Of a stretch of DNA of 64,000 nucleotides, positions 45,071-55,786 are shown in pieces; positions within the stretch are counted from its first letter, which is position 1, and every line of letters begins with the position of its first letter. The translations under genes were made by a program, and so were the position numbers. Below the pieces are notes generated by a model. It did no database searches and was not told where the DNA came from. It saw only the letters and a list, made by a program, of their open reading frames with translations. The stretch comes from Lepidodermella squamata (lineage: Eukaryota; Gastrotricha): contig JBLDXI010000019.1 in the NCBI GenBank assembly GCA_047495785.1, positions 2,294,001-2,358,000 of the forward strand, written 5' to 3'.

Positions 45071-45321
45071 ATGATCTTCAAGCTTACAATAGTAGTTTGC
45101 TTGGTAAGATATTGGAATGAATTTATGAAGATAAAACTGATGAATTCTTTCTTTGTAAATAGGTAGCGGCGGTAATTTCGACTCCCGTCATGGAGGCTAT
45201 GAGAGGCGAAGGCAACTACCAAGAAGCCAAGCGCGGTGGGGAAAACTGCCAGGAGGCTAAGCGTGGTGAAGACAACTTCCAAGAACTACGAAGACAAGTC
45301 TATATCACTATTGGCGGTTGA
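45071..45321 (+). CDS. Neuropeptide-like precursor with three related peptides
   Basis: Two exons, 45071-45103 and 45163-45321 (GTAAGA..AATAG, phase 0), encode 63 residues. The signal peptide is MIFKLTIVVCLVAAVISTPV. After a spacer come three related units separated by dibasic sites: GEGNYQEA-KR, GGENCQEA-KR, GEDNFQEL-RR, then QVYITIGG. Lys-Arg and Arg-Arg are prohormone-convertase sites, so secreted octapeptides of form G-E/G-x-N-x-Q-E-A/L are predicted. The terminal GG could become a C-terminal amide after trimming. Exon 1 holds just the start of the signal peptide, as in many small secreted-peptide genes. No known family was recognised. The gene is too short for routine ORF filters. The model rests on good splice sites and the internal repeat. 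Confidence 0.72.
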
Positions 45322-45359
45322 CGGTTGTCATGACTCATAATTAATCCTGCAATTAATTA

Positions 45360-45428
45360 CAGTCAGACCTCACTATAGTAAAATTTCATGGGATATTGAA
45401 AAAAGTTGTACCTTATAGCGAACATTGT
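45360..45428 (+). mobile_element. Possible pogo/Tigger-type terminus
   Basis: After a TA dinucleotide, CAGTCAGACCTCACTATAGT and then TTATAGCGAACATTG resemble the ends of pogo/Tigger DNA transposons (CAGT..ACCTC..TATA.CGAA). No opposite terminus or transposase was seen, so this is at most a remnant. Confidence 0.3.
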
Positions 45429-45638
45429 GCTGAAACGGAATAACGTTAAAATTAATAGCCCATAACGTTTTAAGGTTCAATTTTTATTGAGTTTAAACCG
45501 AGCATAACCATGAGCATAACATCACTAAAATCAACATCATCGATGTATTATCAATTTTTTGAACTCTTTAAATAAGCATCATGTGAATAGAATAATTGTC
45601 TTTAGAGTTTAGTGCCCCAAACGGGATATAATCAATGT

Positions 45639-48578
45639 TCAAGCACAGTCAGGGATGTTTGCCGATGTTACCGCTGCCACGTTAACACCGCGGATCGCCG
45701 TAACAGCAGATACCGGATTGCCTGTGGCATGGGCAGCTCCTGCGCTGCCTTTGAGAGCGCTAGCGCTGACGCCAATCTTCTCTAGAAAATCGTCGCTTGC
45801 TTTCTGCGTTCGAAAGCACATGACTTCAAGATCCTAAACGGTAAAAAATAATGAGCAGCTAATCAATGAAGTATTTAAAAACTCTTCGCTTACTATGGCG
45901 TTCTTGAAGGGACATTTCGACCAGCAATATGACCCGACAGGGTCAGTGTTAGCTGGGCAGGAATCGAGACGGTAGCACACGCCCTTTTCGTTTACTTCAG
46001 TTTTCTTATCGCATTCAAGAGGTGTGCCAATGCCGCGAGTGTACGTTTTTGTCCTGCCGTAAATCTGCTGCGGGATTCGGCATGAGCAGCCGTCATTAAT
46101 GTATGGAGGATCGTTCTTTGGGCATTTCGAGCAACCCTTTGCGCTCGTCTGCCCACAAACGTCCGACGACGGGCACTTGCTGTTGTCTGACGGGATGACT
46201 TTGAGGGGGTGACGACAAGTCGCGCCATCTTCAACGAAGCCAGGCTTGCATTTCTCCCAGCACTGGACAAAAATAAATGAAAAAAGGTGTAAGAATTAGT
46301 AGCGGTATAAGGCACTATACCGAAGGTCCTACGCCAGAATAACCAGTTGTGCACAAGGGGTAGCAGAGACTACCTTGCTGATCGAGACCATTGCAAGTCC
46401 AAGGAGCCTTTCCCGGTTTGCGCGGACGCGATACCTTCCAGCATTTGTCTGACCTGATAGAAGAAGGAAGGGAATATTTATACTTCGTAAGCCAGGAACC
46501 CTTATGAAACAGAAACCCCTCAAATTCAAAAATGCTGAATTTCTCTCACTATAGAACCTGATATGAGCAAGATTCGACAAGTTATAACTATAACCTTGTC
46601 GAATCCTGCTCAGCTTCGAAAGTAAATAATTTTGATCATGACAATTCTAAAATTCTGTCACTAGGACCTGGAACCCTTCCCAAGTACGAATATCACTGAA
46701 ATACACTCAATAGAAGAAACCAAAAAAACTGCGATTACTTAGCTAATGGGACAACGCTCAAGCTAGGAACAGTTGTTTCTGCCTTTTCAACCTGAGTGAC
46801 AAACTGGTCAGGGTCTTCAGGTTCGAATCCAGGCGAGCTCTCCGTAGCATCATCGGCGGGAGTTGTGGCATCGTTCGACGGCAAACTAGCCGGCACCAGG
46901 CCTAGCGCTGCCATGGTATTGCGGTCGTCAGACGAGACAGCTTCCAGCTCAGTTGCAGAAAGAGCATGGCTGCAGAGTAGCACGTTGTCGATGAAGCCAG
47001 AGAATCCACCATAAGTGGCGTCTTTCCCGAGTGCGTAACTGGCAGGACTGGCATTAAGCTGACCCTTGGCGATCCCAGATGCAGACAATTCCTACATATT
47101 GAAAAAGGCTTTATAATAATAATAATACCCGAAATGCAAAAACAAACTCCGTCAACGTAGGATGATATGGTCTGACCATCCCACACGCTACAAATATGAG
47201 TCCAGCCTTCCGAGTTGGTAACATTATGCTCGGAGTTCGGCGAAAGAGTTGTCGACAACCGTACGGTTAGCTGCCCTGAGCTAGTGACAGCGCTGACATA
47301 GCTGTAGGCTGAGCTGCTCGAGTCGAAATTAGAGATGACACCGCCACGGCAGACATCGGACTCACACCTGTATAAAAAATGAAAAAGCCGCGACAATTAA
47401 ATTGAATAAATTACGGCAATTCCGTCTTTCTCTTAAAGTCCTGTGAAAAATTAGAAACATTACATTGGAAAAATTTTGCAGAAGACTCAAATATATGGAT
47501 AGATCTCTAAATTGTTTTAAATGTGTACTCAGCACACATTTCAAATAAGTCGAAAATACCTTGAAACCCAACTCACAGGTAAAAATGTCATCAAGAGAAA
47601 TCAAGAGAAAAAGTATTACCGAAAAGCGTAACACCACGACGCTTGGTTCAACGGGCTGATTTCACCATGGTTGATCGACTTGAGACCGGGTATTTCGAGA
47701 AATGAATTTCCGCCAGAGACGCGCAATGATCCGCCTGGTGACCCGTAAGAATCACTGTCATTAAACTTCGCATCGCCCGAGGTGAATGTCGACAGCCGCT
47801 GCGAAGACCGATCGTTCAGGTCGGCATCAAAAGGCAGCCAGAGATGGCAACGACCAGTTGAAGCGGAGTTAGAGAAGCCGCTCTGGCTCACCAAACTACA
47901 GCTGCACGTAAGCAGGCTGAACAGCGAACCAGGAGCACAGCTCATCAATAATCCACCGAACTCGAAATTAGCGCTACCCTCTTTACCAGAAATAATTGTG
48001 CCTTGCCTGTCGCTGCAGTGGGTATCGTTCAGCCGCTCGGCAAGAGTAGGCGGTTTCTCTGAGCACGAATCTTTGCAAGTCGGGTCGTTGTCGCAAAGGC
48101 CAGTTGCTGGGTTGAAGCGTTGGAAAGGCGAGCAGCAAACTTGCTGACGGGTATCGCACGTCTTGTAGGAATTGCACGGTTCACCGGATTGGTAGAACTT
48201 GTTGAGCGATTTCGCGGGTTCCAGGCTGCACGGGTGCAGCGAACAGGGCGAAAATGGGTTTTCCTCAACGCAAGTCAACGCACTATCAGACCAGAACGTA
48301 CCACTGGCGCATGGCCGAACGACACCAGTCACAGATCCATCGGCGTTGAAAAAACACTGATAAAAAATCGTTTTTCATTGAAATGAGCGCAGTAGGTTAA
48401 CACGCGTTACCTGGACGAACGATCGGCAGTCGCCGGGGTTTGTATAATGGTCTTTCGCATTCCGCCGAGCGGCATACTGTTGGCATATTTCTGTGCCGCC
48501 GGTCGCCAAAGATTCTACAACGAGCAGCCCTGCAACGATAATCGATGCGTAGGTAAAACGCAAACTTAAACAGCTCAT
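45639..48578 (-). CDS. Secreted chitin-binding and LamG-domain Cys-rich protein
   Basis: Seven exons: 48411-48578, 47620-48356, 47148-47367, 46739-47091, 46321-46453, 45894-46262 and 45639-45833, phases consistent, 724 residues. The leader is FTYASIIVAGLLVVESLATG. A peritrophin-A (CBM14) pattern follows across the first intron: CQQYAARRN..DCRSFVQCF..CASGTFWSDSALTC. A Cys-rich stretch with CNSYKTCDTRQQVCC comes next, then a LamG/concanavalin-like fold (CHLWLPFDADLNDRSSQRL, WTHICSVWDGQTISSYVDG, YGGFSGFIDNVLLCSHALS). An acidic Thr/Pro linker leads to paired Cys modules CYPLCTTGYSGVGPSCWEKC and GSYCWSKCPF. It ends at TGA after an Ala/Val-rich tail. The likely setting is extracellular matrix, cuticle or eggshell. 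The exact partner is unknown. Confidence 0.85.
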
Positions 48579-49101
48579 TATAAAAATAATAAACGCGTAT
48601 AATTAAATCATCAATTGTTGAAAAGTTCAACCAAAAAGTCAGCACAGATGAATTGAGCCTAATCGCAAGGGTTTTTAAATATCCAAAATCTGATTGTTAT
48701 GCAACGCCGGTATCAATTAATAAATCAGTCGTTCCTAATTGTTGGTGGCCACGCGCTGAATTGTTTATGGCAGCTTGCTTTTCTCAAAAATATCACCCGC
48801 GCAAGCCCAGCAGGACGCACCTCATTGCGAGGTCGCGTGATATTTATTAATTATGTATTTTCCACGTTTTTCAAGCGCTCTGAAATAGATGAAAATACAT
48901 TATTTCTTCGATCCGCAAGGGTATGCGCGAAAATCTAGATCCAGATCCAATGCGTACAGAAAATTTCGCCTAAAAGACACGCTTTACTAACGGGTGATTT
49001 TACTTCAAAAATGTAGCTGAATAAGAAAATAATTGCGATATAATGCGTCCGAAATCTCCTTTCGAAACCGGGAACATATACGCGAAGTTCAAGAAGCGTC
49101 C
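48579..49101. other. Intergenic between two minus-strand genes
   Basis: No frame or RNA seen. It should contain the 3' end of the phosphate-transporter transcript and the promoter of the LamG gene. Confidence 0.45.
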
Positions 49102-50665
49102 TCAAATTGGTGGCGACCAGTCTTCGAAAGCGTCAGTAGCATCGAAAATCGACTTGAGCGAAATCATGCAGGCTGCGCTTAGGGCACACGAAGCTGGCAC
49201 TGTGACGCCCCAGGAGAGCAGAATATTCCGGAAAATCTTCCAATCGACGCCCTTTCGTGAACGGAAGTACGAAACCGCGACAACTGAACCCACGAGGCAG
49301 TGCGTTGTCGAAATAGGAATGCCGGCATGGCTTGCAATCAAAACTGTAGTAGCGGCACCAAGGTCCATAGCGAATCCACTGACCTGAAAGATACAAACCA
49401 CTATTTGAAATTATAATTGAAATCAGCCATTTTTACAGGAGAAATTGAGGCCAAATCAGTGCCAATTGTTTCTAGAACTCGTTTTCCAAGGATGCAAAGG
49501 CCAATAGACATAGCAGCTCCACCATACAGCAGAATCCACCAAGAAGCTCGACCTTTCGAAGCCGCTTCGCCTGACTCATAAATTTGCCAGCATCCAATAA
49601 TTGGTCCAATAGCATTACTAGAATTTCGGGGGTAAAATTCATCGAAAAGTCGATTTTAGCCTCGCTTTCCTACCTGACGTCGTTGCCTCCGTGGCTAAAA
49701 GAGGCAAGACAAGCCGTTACGACTTGGACGAAAGAAAATAGATGGCAAATATCAGGCGATTCATTGTATTCGTACGTCACAGATTCAACCTTCAAACCAG
49801 TAAGAAGTTCGCTATTTGCACCCGCTATCACGTGGGTGTGATCAGCGGGCGTATTGAAATCCGTCAAATCCTTAGGAAGCCACGACTGGCGTCGATTCGA
49901 TGGATAGTTTACAGTGTCTGCCATGCGCGATTCAACCTTGTCCCGAATCCATGGCATAACACAGATGAAAACAGCTACGAAACAAAGCAACCCGGCACCG
50001 ATCGCGATTAAAACAACCCCCCAAATCGGAATAATTTCACTTGAAACGGAGAAGGTCTTCAAGGCTTCATTAAAAGCCGCGTAAAAATTGATGGCAAAAA
50101 TGATTCCGTACAGTACAGGCAATAACCGGCACCCAGCTGATAATCGATTCGGTCGATTGAGCACAAGATACTTAACGGCCAGGTATAATGCGGTTGAAAT
50201 CGCGCCTGACATCACGGGGGATGTGAACCATGACGAGACAATCTTGAGCAGGGTGAACCATTTGACGCCATCGGTGCCATTGGCGACCAAGGTGAAGCCT
50301 AACACTGCTCCGACTATCGAATGAGTGCCTGAGACTGGTAGTTTGAAAACCGTGGCGATCAGCAGCCAGCCAGACGCGCCGAAAAGTGCGCATAAATAGC
50401 CGTAGAGAAGTTTTGGGACATCGTCTGTGTATAGGCTCATGTCGACTATGCCCTTGCTAATTGTGTCAGACACCCCGCCGCCTAGCAAAACAGCGCCGCT
50501 TATTTCGAAAACCGTCGCCAGAATGCAGACGTGCTTGAAGGAGAGGACCTTCGAGCCGTATGATGTACCGAACGCGTTGGCCACGTCGTTCGCGCCCATG
50601 CTGAAGGCTAGTGCGAAGCCGACGACGAACGCGGCGATCAAAATTCCGAGAAATATATCGCCCAT
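49102..50665 (-). CDS. PiT-type sodium/phosphate cotransporter (SLC20 family)
   Basis: Exons 49674-50665, 49437-49617 and 49102-49383, 484 residues. The two inverted PHO4 repeats are clear: [19 protein letters not shown] near the N-terminus and [18 protein letters not shown] after the loop, each with its partner block ([17 protein letters not shown] and [18 protein letters not shown]). About ten to twelve membrane spans flank a hydrophilic cytoplasmic loop of roughly 80 residues, short beside vertebrate PiT1/2. The protein imports inorganic phosphate with sodium across the plasma membrane. The ATG lies 7 nt behind the acceptor AAATTTCAG. The junction between exons 1 and 2 falls inside the second GGNDVS signature, which confirms the model. 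Confidence 0.95.
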
Positions 50666-52001
50666 TATGCTGCTGAAATTTTATGTTGCGAAATTCTATC
50701 TGTTTTGGATTTAGCCTAGATCATAGACACAGCAGCTGCAAATAAATTTGCTTGTTTTCAGTTAAATATATCTGGCTGAGAGGAATTTCCCTGCGCATTA
50801 TTTGGACAACACTGGTTCACGCTCGACTGATTTCACGCGCCCCAACACGCACCTGACTTGAGTGATTCACAAAGTACCCGGTACAATACCTGAGTGCTTG
50901 GAGCTCAGCGACTTCTACTCTGCATTATGACCTCGTTTACCACGCAGGCAGTCCATGTAGACTGCTGGGAGGACTTTTTCAAATTAACCTAGATTCCCAA
51001 TTCAACGAAGCTCATCATATCAGAGAACGGAGTCGCCAGAATTGAAACTCCTAGCTGAACCTTCCAAAGTTACAGTAGCGCGGGGTAATTTTGGGCAATA
51101 TAACTTTGCCCACTTTTGTGCTTTGCAGTAGAATAGCAACACCGAACAATAACAACACAGTGTTTGTTGCATAAAATTGTCCGTCTCTTGAGCTTTCGAA
51201 TGGAGCAAGTCCCAATGTGATTAGAGCAATACTTGATTTTTAAGAAATATTATAAGCAGTGAAACTTCTGAAGGCGATTTGTTGCTATCTCGTATACCCC
51301 TAACAAACGATCATTTGGGACGGACTTTGGCATGGACACTCCCAGTAATCGATAGAAAATCTGGAATCCAAAGGATTGACTTTTGTTGTTTTCCAGACCA
51401 GTGTAACTTTGACAGAGCGGAAATGTTCTATTTTTCCACAAGCTTTTCGAAAAGCAGATTTTTTGAACGGCTAATTATTGCGCTCATGATGATTTATACC
51501 TAGGTATCTAAAAATGGAGTCATTTTCAATTTCTTTCTATTCTTTACTCGCTCCAATTGATTCGGGATGCTACCTAGTCGTAGCGTCTTTCAGCAGAGTT
51601 AAGTCATCCGCACGCAAGTAAGCGCATAAATATTCATTAGGATCGTCCTCAGGTCGCAAACAAACCGCAGCTTCTCCGTTGAATAGCCGTTGAATTTTTA
51701 ATTAAGCTGAGCTGATTATAATCGCAGTCAAAACAAAGGATGATTAACGATAAAACTGAACACGAAATGTTATGCATTTGAATCTCTCTTTATTCATAAA
51801 ACGAATTCCCAGCAACGCGAGTTGCCGCCGACAAAGAAGCGAACAAAAAACGAGGACAAGAACTCGGAATGTTCAATTTCTGAGCACCGATCTCAGCTTG
51901 CTGTTTACATCTCAGCCGGTGATGACCAACGAAACTGGAAAGCCGGAGTAGGAACTAGACAGCAAAAACTCGCACCGCACCGTCTCCATCGCAGCAGCAG
52001 C
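50666..52001. other. Intergenic region
   Basis: Upstream of the phosphate transporter. No coding exon, RNA gene or strong repeat was recognised. A microsatellite-poor, mixed-composition stretch. Confidence 0.45.
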
Positions 52002-52136
52002 TCACTTGGATCGCTGACGCATCTTCCTCCTCTTCTTCTTAAGACGACGCATACTGGAAAAAAATCGGAAATAAATTCAAAATATTTTTTCAAAAAAAAA
52101 TAATAATTACCGCTTTTTACGCCATTTCGCGCGCAT
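52002..52136 (-). CDS. RPL41: Ribosomal protein eL41, two exons
   Basis: Exons 52111-52136 and 52002-52053 join across a 57-bp intron (GTAATT..TTTTTCCAG, phase 2) to encode 25 residues. They read MRAKWRKKR, then MRRLKKKRRKMRQRSK, identical to eukaryotic eL41 except for one Lys/Arg exchange. eL41 is the smallest eukaryotic ribosomal protein and bridges the two subunits. Another acceptor (CATTTTTAG) about 37 nt upstream of the ATG suggests a 5' UTR intron or spliced leader. The gene lies 310 bp downstream of the HRD1 stop on the same strand and could be the third member of the LMF1-HRD1 cluster. Confidence 0.97.
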
Positions 52137-52446
52137 CTTGCGAGTTAATTAAAATTAAACACAAATTTGTCTAAAAATGAAGGAAATTTAAATTTAAAAT
52201 TCGATGTTTCTTTTAGTAAAAATTCACTCAACGAAATGCATACGACATTCAAAAATCGTTTTTAGCCTTGCTCTTTCACAAGCTAACGGCAATTGAGATA
52301 TCGAGAAGATCCATCAGGACATTGGTGTAAGTAGAAACAATAGGGCACAATAAAAACAAAACAAAAACCACTGTAATCGAGTAATTAGGTAATAAATAAT
52401 AATGATAAAATTGCACTAATCACAGAGCATAGCAATTATAAATTAA

Positions 52447-54079
52447 TCAGGAGTTGGTTTGTTCTTGATTATTCTTTCGTTGTTGATTCGCGAGTTCGAC
52501 GTAGGTTTTCAGCTGCGAAACACTCGCGTCTAAGCATTGCCGAACCGACTCGAGACACTTCACTCTCGCGTCCATTTCACTGATCAACGCCAACTCTCGT
52601 TGTTTCAGCTGTTCAAGCGTCATCGCTTGAGCCGAAACCACCGGAGCAGGAAAGGCAAACATCGGCGGTGGCGGGACTGGTGGCATGAAAAATACCGGAT
52701 TTGGTTGTTGCTGCTGCTGCTGCTGCTGTGAAGAATTCGTTGCATTATTCGACGCTTGATGTTGATTTTGTTGAGCTGGATTTTGCTGCCGCTGTTGATT
52801 TTGCCGGTTTTGGTGCCGCATATTGACGACATCGGCGCGGCAGGTCGGGCACGATTGTTGCCGCTGAAACCACGACCGTAGGCACCCGGCGTGGAAAATA
52901 TGCCCGCATTCCAGCCGTTTACAGGTCTGCGAGTTTTCGCCTTCAACAGCCATTTCTTCGCGGCAAATTATGCAAATTGCATCGCTGAGATTGGCCAAAT
53001 CTTGCGTGGTCGCGTCTCGGAACAACGTGTTCAGATTTCGAATCGCAATTCGAGACCGGATGACGTCGGTCAACGCTTTTGTGAACGACCTCACCGCCAT
53101 GTACGTCGGCCGAATCGCGAATAGCGCGAAGATTTTCATGGACAGCATCAGCGAGACGAAAACTGTGTAGAGGACGAGGCGGAAGAAACTCGCCGCCAGT
53201 TCCGCGTACAGCAAATATACAACTTTTCGATCGAACTGAAACCGGTGGCGTTGGTCCATTGAATGCAGGGTATATTTCGCGGCGGTCATAAACAAAATCG
53301 AGTATAAAACGGCGTATTCAAAGGCGAAAACGAGCTGAACCGACGGCCCGCGTGACATGACGAAATTGATTGAGAAGTGAACGCACGCGGCGTCGATGAA
53401 AGTCAGCAGAAACATGACGGCGATCATGCGGATGTGAAAAATATTGGGCAGGGTAGGGGTCCGTTCCATGAGATCGACTCTGTCTTCAATGATCCAATGC
53501 GCGCATTTCACCGCAAGCAGAAAAACGAAAGATACAACAAAAGACGAGCTGAAATCTGAAAAATACAACAATTTAAAGTTATTAAGGAGGAATTTTCCAA
53601 TTTTTGAATATTATTTTTCAGGATTTTTTGCAGAGCCAAATTCAAATTTTCAATAATTTTGCCGATTTATGCTGCGTTCAGAGTTTATTTCTAAAGAAAT
53701 AATCATAAAAATTTCAAAAAATTGCTGTTCCACATTGAAGAAATTTCTTAAAAATTGTATATTACAATCAAAAAATGAATTTACCATCACGAAAGACTGT
53801 GAAAGCGAGGGCTGATTCTGTAACTGCGTACCAGCTTTTTTCGAACACATGTTCAACTTCGATTACTCTTAGTTGACCGAAAAGTAGTTTTTGAAACAAT
53901 CTGAAGGCGGCCCAAACCAGCACGAACGCTTCGATGTAGAGGACGGTTAGGCTGGCGTTGGATTTCGTCAAGTAGACGACGGCGGGGTAGAACTCGTTCC
54001 GCAGGTTAAATGCATTGGCTATGACCAAGAACGACAGCGCTGATGACAAGCAAAACAGCTGCCAGAACTTGAAATACAT
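52447..54079 (-). CDS. HRD1: HRD1/synoviolin ER-associated E3 ubiquitin ligase
   Basis: Exons 53785-54079 and 52447-53555, 467 residues. The N-terminus (NEFYPAVVYLTKSNASLTVL, KSWYAVTESALAFTVFRD) and multi-pass core (HWIIEDRVDLMERTP, GPSVQLVFAFEYAVLY, FALFAIRPTYMAVRSF) match synoviolin closely. A RING-H2 at about 291-336 reads CIICREEMAV..CGHIFHAGC, then SWFQRQQSCPTCRADV. A Gln/Pro-rich cytosolic tail with a CAG/CAA-coded polyglutamine run follows, then a terminal helix (LEQLKQRELALISEMDARVK). HRD1 forms the retrotranslocation channel and ligase of ERAD, with SEL1L. The ATG sits 13 nt behind the acceptor TTTTCTTGATAG. LMF1 ends just 60 bp upstream, so co-transcription is likely. Confidence 0.97.
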
Positions 54080-54139
54080 TCTACGTAACGCCCTATCAAG
54101 AAAATAGTCAAATAATCAACTCATGGAAAATTTAATAAA
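54080..54139 (-). promoter_or_regulatory. 60-bp LMF1-HRD1 gap with trans-splice acceptor
   Basis: Read on the minus strand, the gap runs from the LMF1 stop to the HRD1 start and carries TATTTTCTTGATAG ending at 54093. There is no room for an independent promoter. An operon-internal spliced-leader site is the simplest reading. Confidence 0.55.
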
Positions 54140-55786
54140 TTAGTTTTTCCACCCGAATTGTTTATAAATAGGTGAGAGCATTTCTCGGTTAACGGCTGTT
54201 AGATAAAATTTGCCAATATCGTCCTTCCGAACCCACCACTGGCCATTTTTCCACTCTTTTGAGCCGATTTTAGAGTACGAATACGAATAGTGGCGAGCCC
54301 GAACAAATTCAGGCGGTGAGTGATTTTCGAAAGGATTTTTAGCCAAGATATGAGATAGAATTGCCTTGTCATTATCCAGCATTTTACCGGCTAAATGAAT
54401 GAGCCATGGATTGTGTTGATAAGACTGAAAAGCGGCGAACCACATCAACCAGTCAAGTCGATAATGATAGGGCGAGATAACGCAAGGTCGACGAGTTAAA
54501 TCGCCCGGTTTGCATGGAAATTCGTATTCGAACCACAGAGCTCGTGGATTTTCTGGATTAGAAGAATTAGTTCCTTCGAATACAACTTCAGTACGATGTT
54601 TGGTGATACTACCGAAAGCGCCGTAAGTATTGACTAGTCGGAACGAGTCGAAACTAGTGTTCATCATTTGTTGAGATGAAAGAAGGTTTTGTACCACAGG
54701 CAAACTCAGATAAGCAATCAAAGCGAAAATCGCCCAATTCAACAAAGCATAGAACCAAGAAAGAAATCTTTTAAGCAAATCTCGAGTTGACTCACCGAAA
54801 TGAGACTCTAAGTCAGCAGTTTTCAACTTTTTGAGAGATTTTTTAGAGAAAAAGCAGCCCAAAAATCGATCATCCAAACAAAAAATTGCAGGCAAGATCG
54901 TTAACCAGTTGAGAAAACTCAAGTTCCCAGAGGAAATTAAAATAAATTGGAATAAAATCTGAATAATACCGCCGGTTATCACAACTCGACGAAAAGGTAG
55001 AGCTAGCATGAAAAACGGGGCGAGTAATTCGACGAAGTGATTTCCTCCAACCTCAAACATGTGCCACCAACTTGGAGCTTGGTGAAGGTATGTACTCAAT
55101 GGATTCGGGACGGGTTGAGTTTCATAATGGTAGTCCATGCATGTGAAATCTCGCCAACATTGATCGCCGCGGATTTTGATCAGTCCAGCACCGATCATAA
55201 TTCGAAAAATAAGCCAGCGATTGCCTAATATCACAACCTCAGGAGTTTTGAAACCTTTGGGAAATTTGGCCAAGTTCCAGAAAGGACAAGCAAATATAGC
55301 CAGAAAGCCGGTTTCTAATAGCTGCGACTCCCAACCGAAGGAATACCAACGCTGACCGACATTTACGATGGAGTGATAAAGAGCCCAAAGTGCAAGCATC
55401 AACAGCATGTTAGCAGAACCTTGAACAAATATCCAACCACTAAGAATCAGACCCAAGAGAGCTATAAGATCCAGATAAGTGAGAATTGACGATGGAGATG
55501 CGAATTTAGTGAACCAAAGCAGAGTAGGCATGGCCGTTAACTTCTCCCATATTGATGCGCTATGGCCCAAACTTCCATCAACTTGAGTCATGTAGATGTT
55601 GACAGGCAGCAGGCCTCTCGGCCCAAGGAGCGCTTCATTTTCATTATAGGCGACCAAAAAGGCAACGAAGTAAATGAAAGCGAGGGAACGAAGGAATACG
55701 ATTCGTGAGAGCCAAAAGCTACTGCGGCTTGGAATGAGCCAGTAAACGCGATTTTTCAATGTGACAGGTTGCATATCGGATGTCAT
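54140..55786 (-). CDS. LMF1: Lipase maturation factor 1-like ER membrane protein
   Basis: One intronless frame of 548 residues. The start is the ATG at 55786 (MTSDMQPVTLKNRVYW), 6 nt behind the acceptor TTTTTTTGCAG. Family blocks run the full length: SFWLSRIVFLRSLAFIYFVA, YSFGWESQLLETGFLAIF, RIMIGAGLIKIRGDQCWRDF, TCMDYHYETQPVPNPLSTYL, ISSGNLSFLNWLT, VNTYGAFGSITKHRTEV, ISPYHYRLDWLMWFAAFQ and KNGQWWVRKDDIGKFY. LMF1 is a multi-pass ER protein needed to fold and assemble dimeric lipases. The sequence is nearer vertebrate LMF1 than LMF2. It is the first gene of the minus-strand pair with HRD1. Confidence 0.96.
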   Translation of the reverse strand: MTSDMQPVTLKNRVYWLIPSRSSFWLSRIVFLRSLAFIYFVAFLVAYNENEALLGPRGLLPVNIYMTQVDGSLGHSASIWEKLTAMPTLLWFTKFASPSSILTYLDLIALLGLILSGWIFVQGSANMLLMLALWALYHSIVNVGQRWYSFGWESQLLETGFLAIFACPFWNLAKFPKGFKTPEVVILGNRWLIFRIMIGAGLIKIRGDQCWRDFTCMDYHYETQPVPNPLSTYLHQAPSWWHMFEVGGNHFVELLAPFFMLALPFRRVVITGGIIQILFQFILISSGNLSFLNWLTILPAIFCLDDRFLGCFFSKKSLKKLKTADLESHFGESTRDLLKRFLSWFYALLNWAIFALIAYLSLPVVQNLLSSQQMMNTSFDSFRLVNTYGAFGSITKHRTEVVFEGTNSSNPENPRALWFEYEFPCKPGDLTRRPCVISPYHYRLDWLMWFAAFQSYQHNPWLIHLAGKMLDNDKAILSHILAKNPFENHSPPEFVRARHYSYSYSKIGSKEWKNGQWWVRKDDIGKFYLTAVNREMLSPIYKQFGWKN

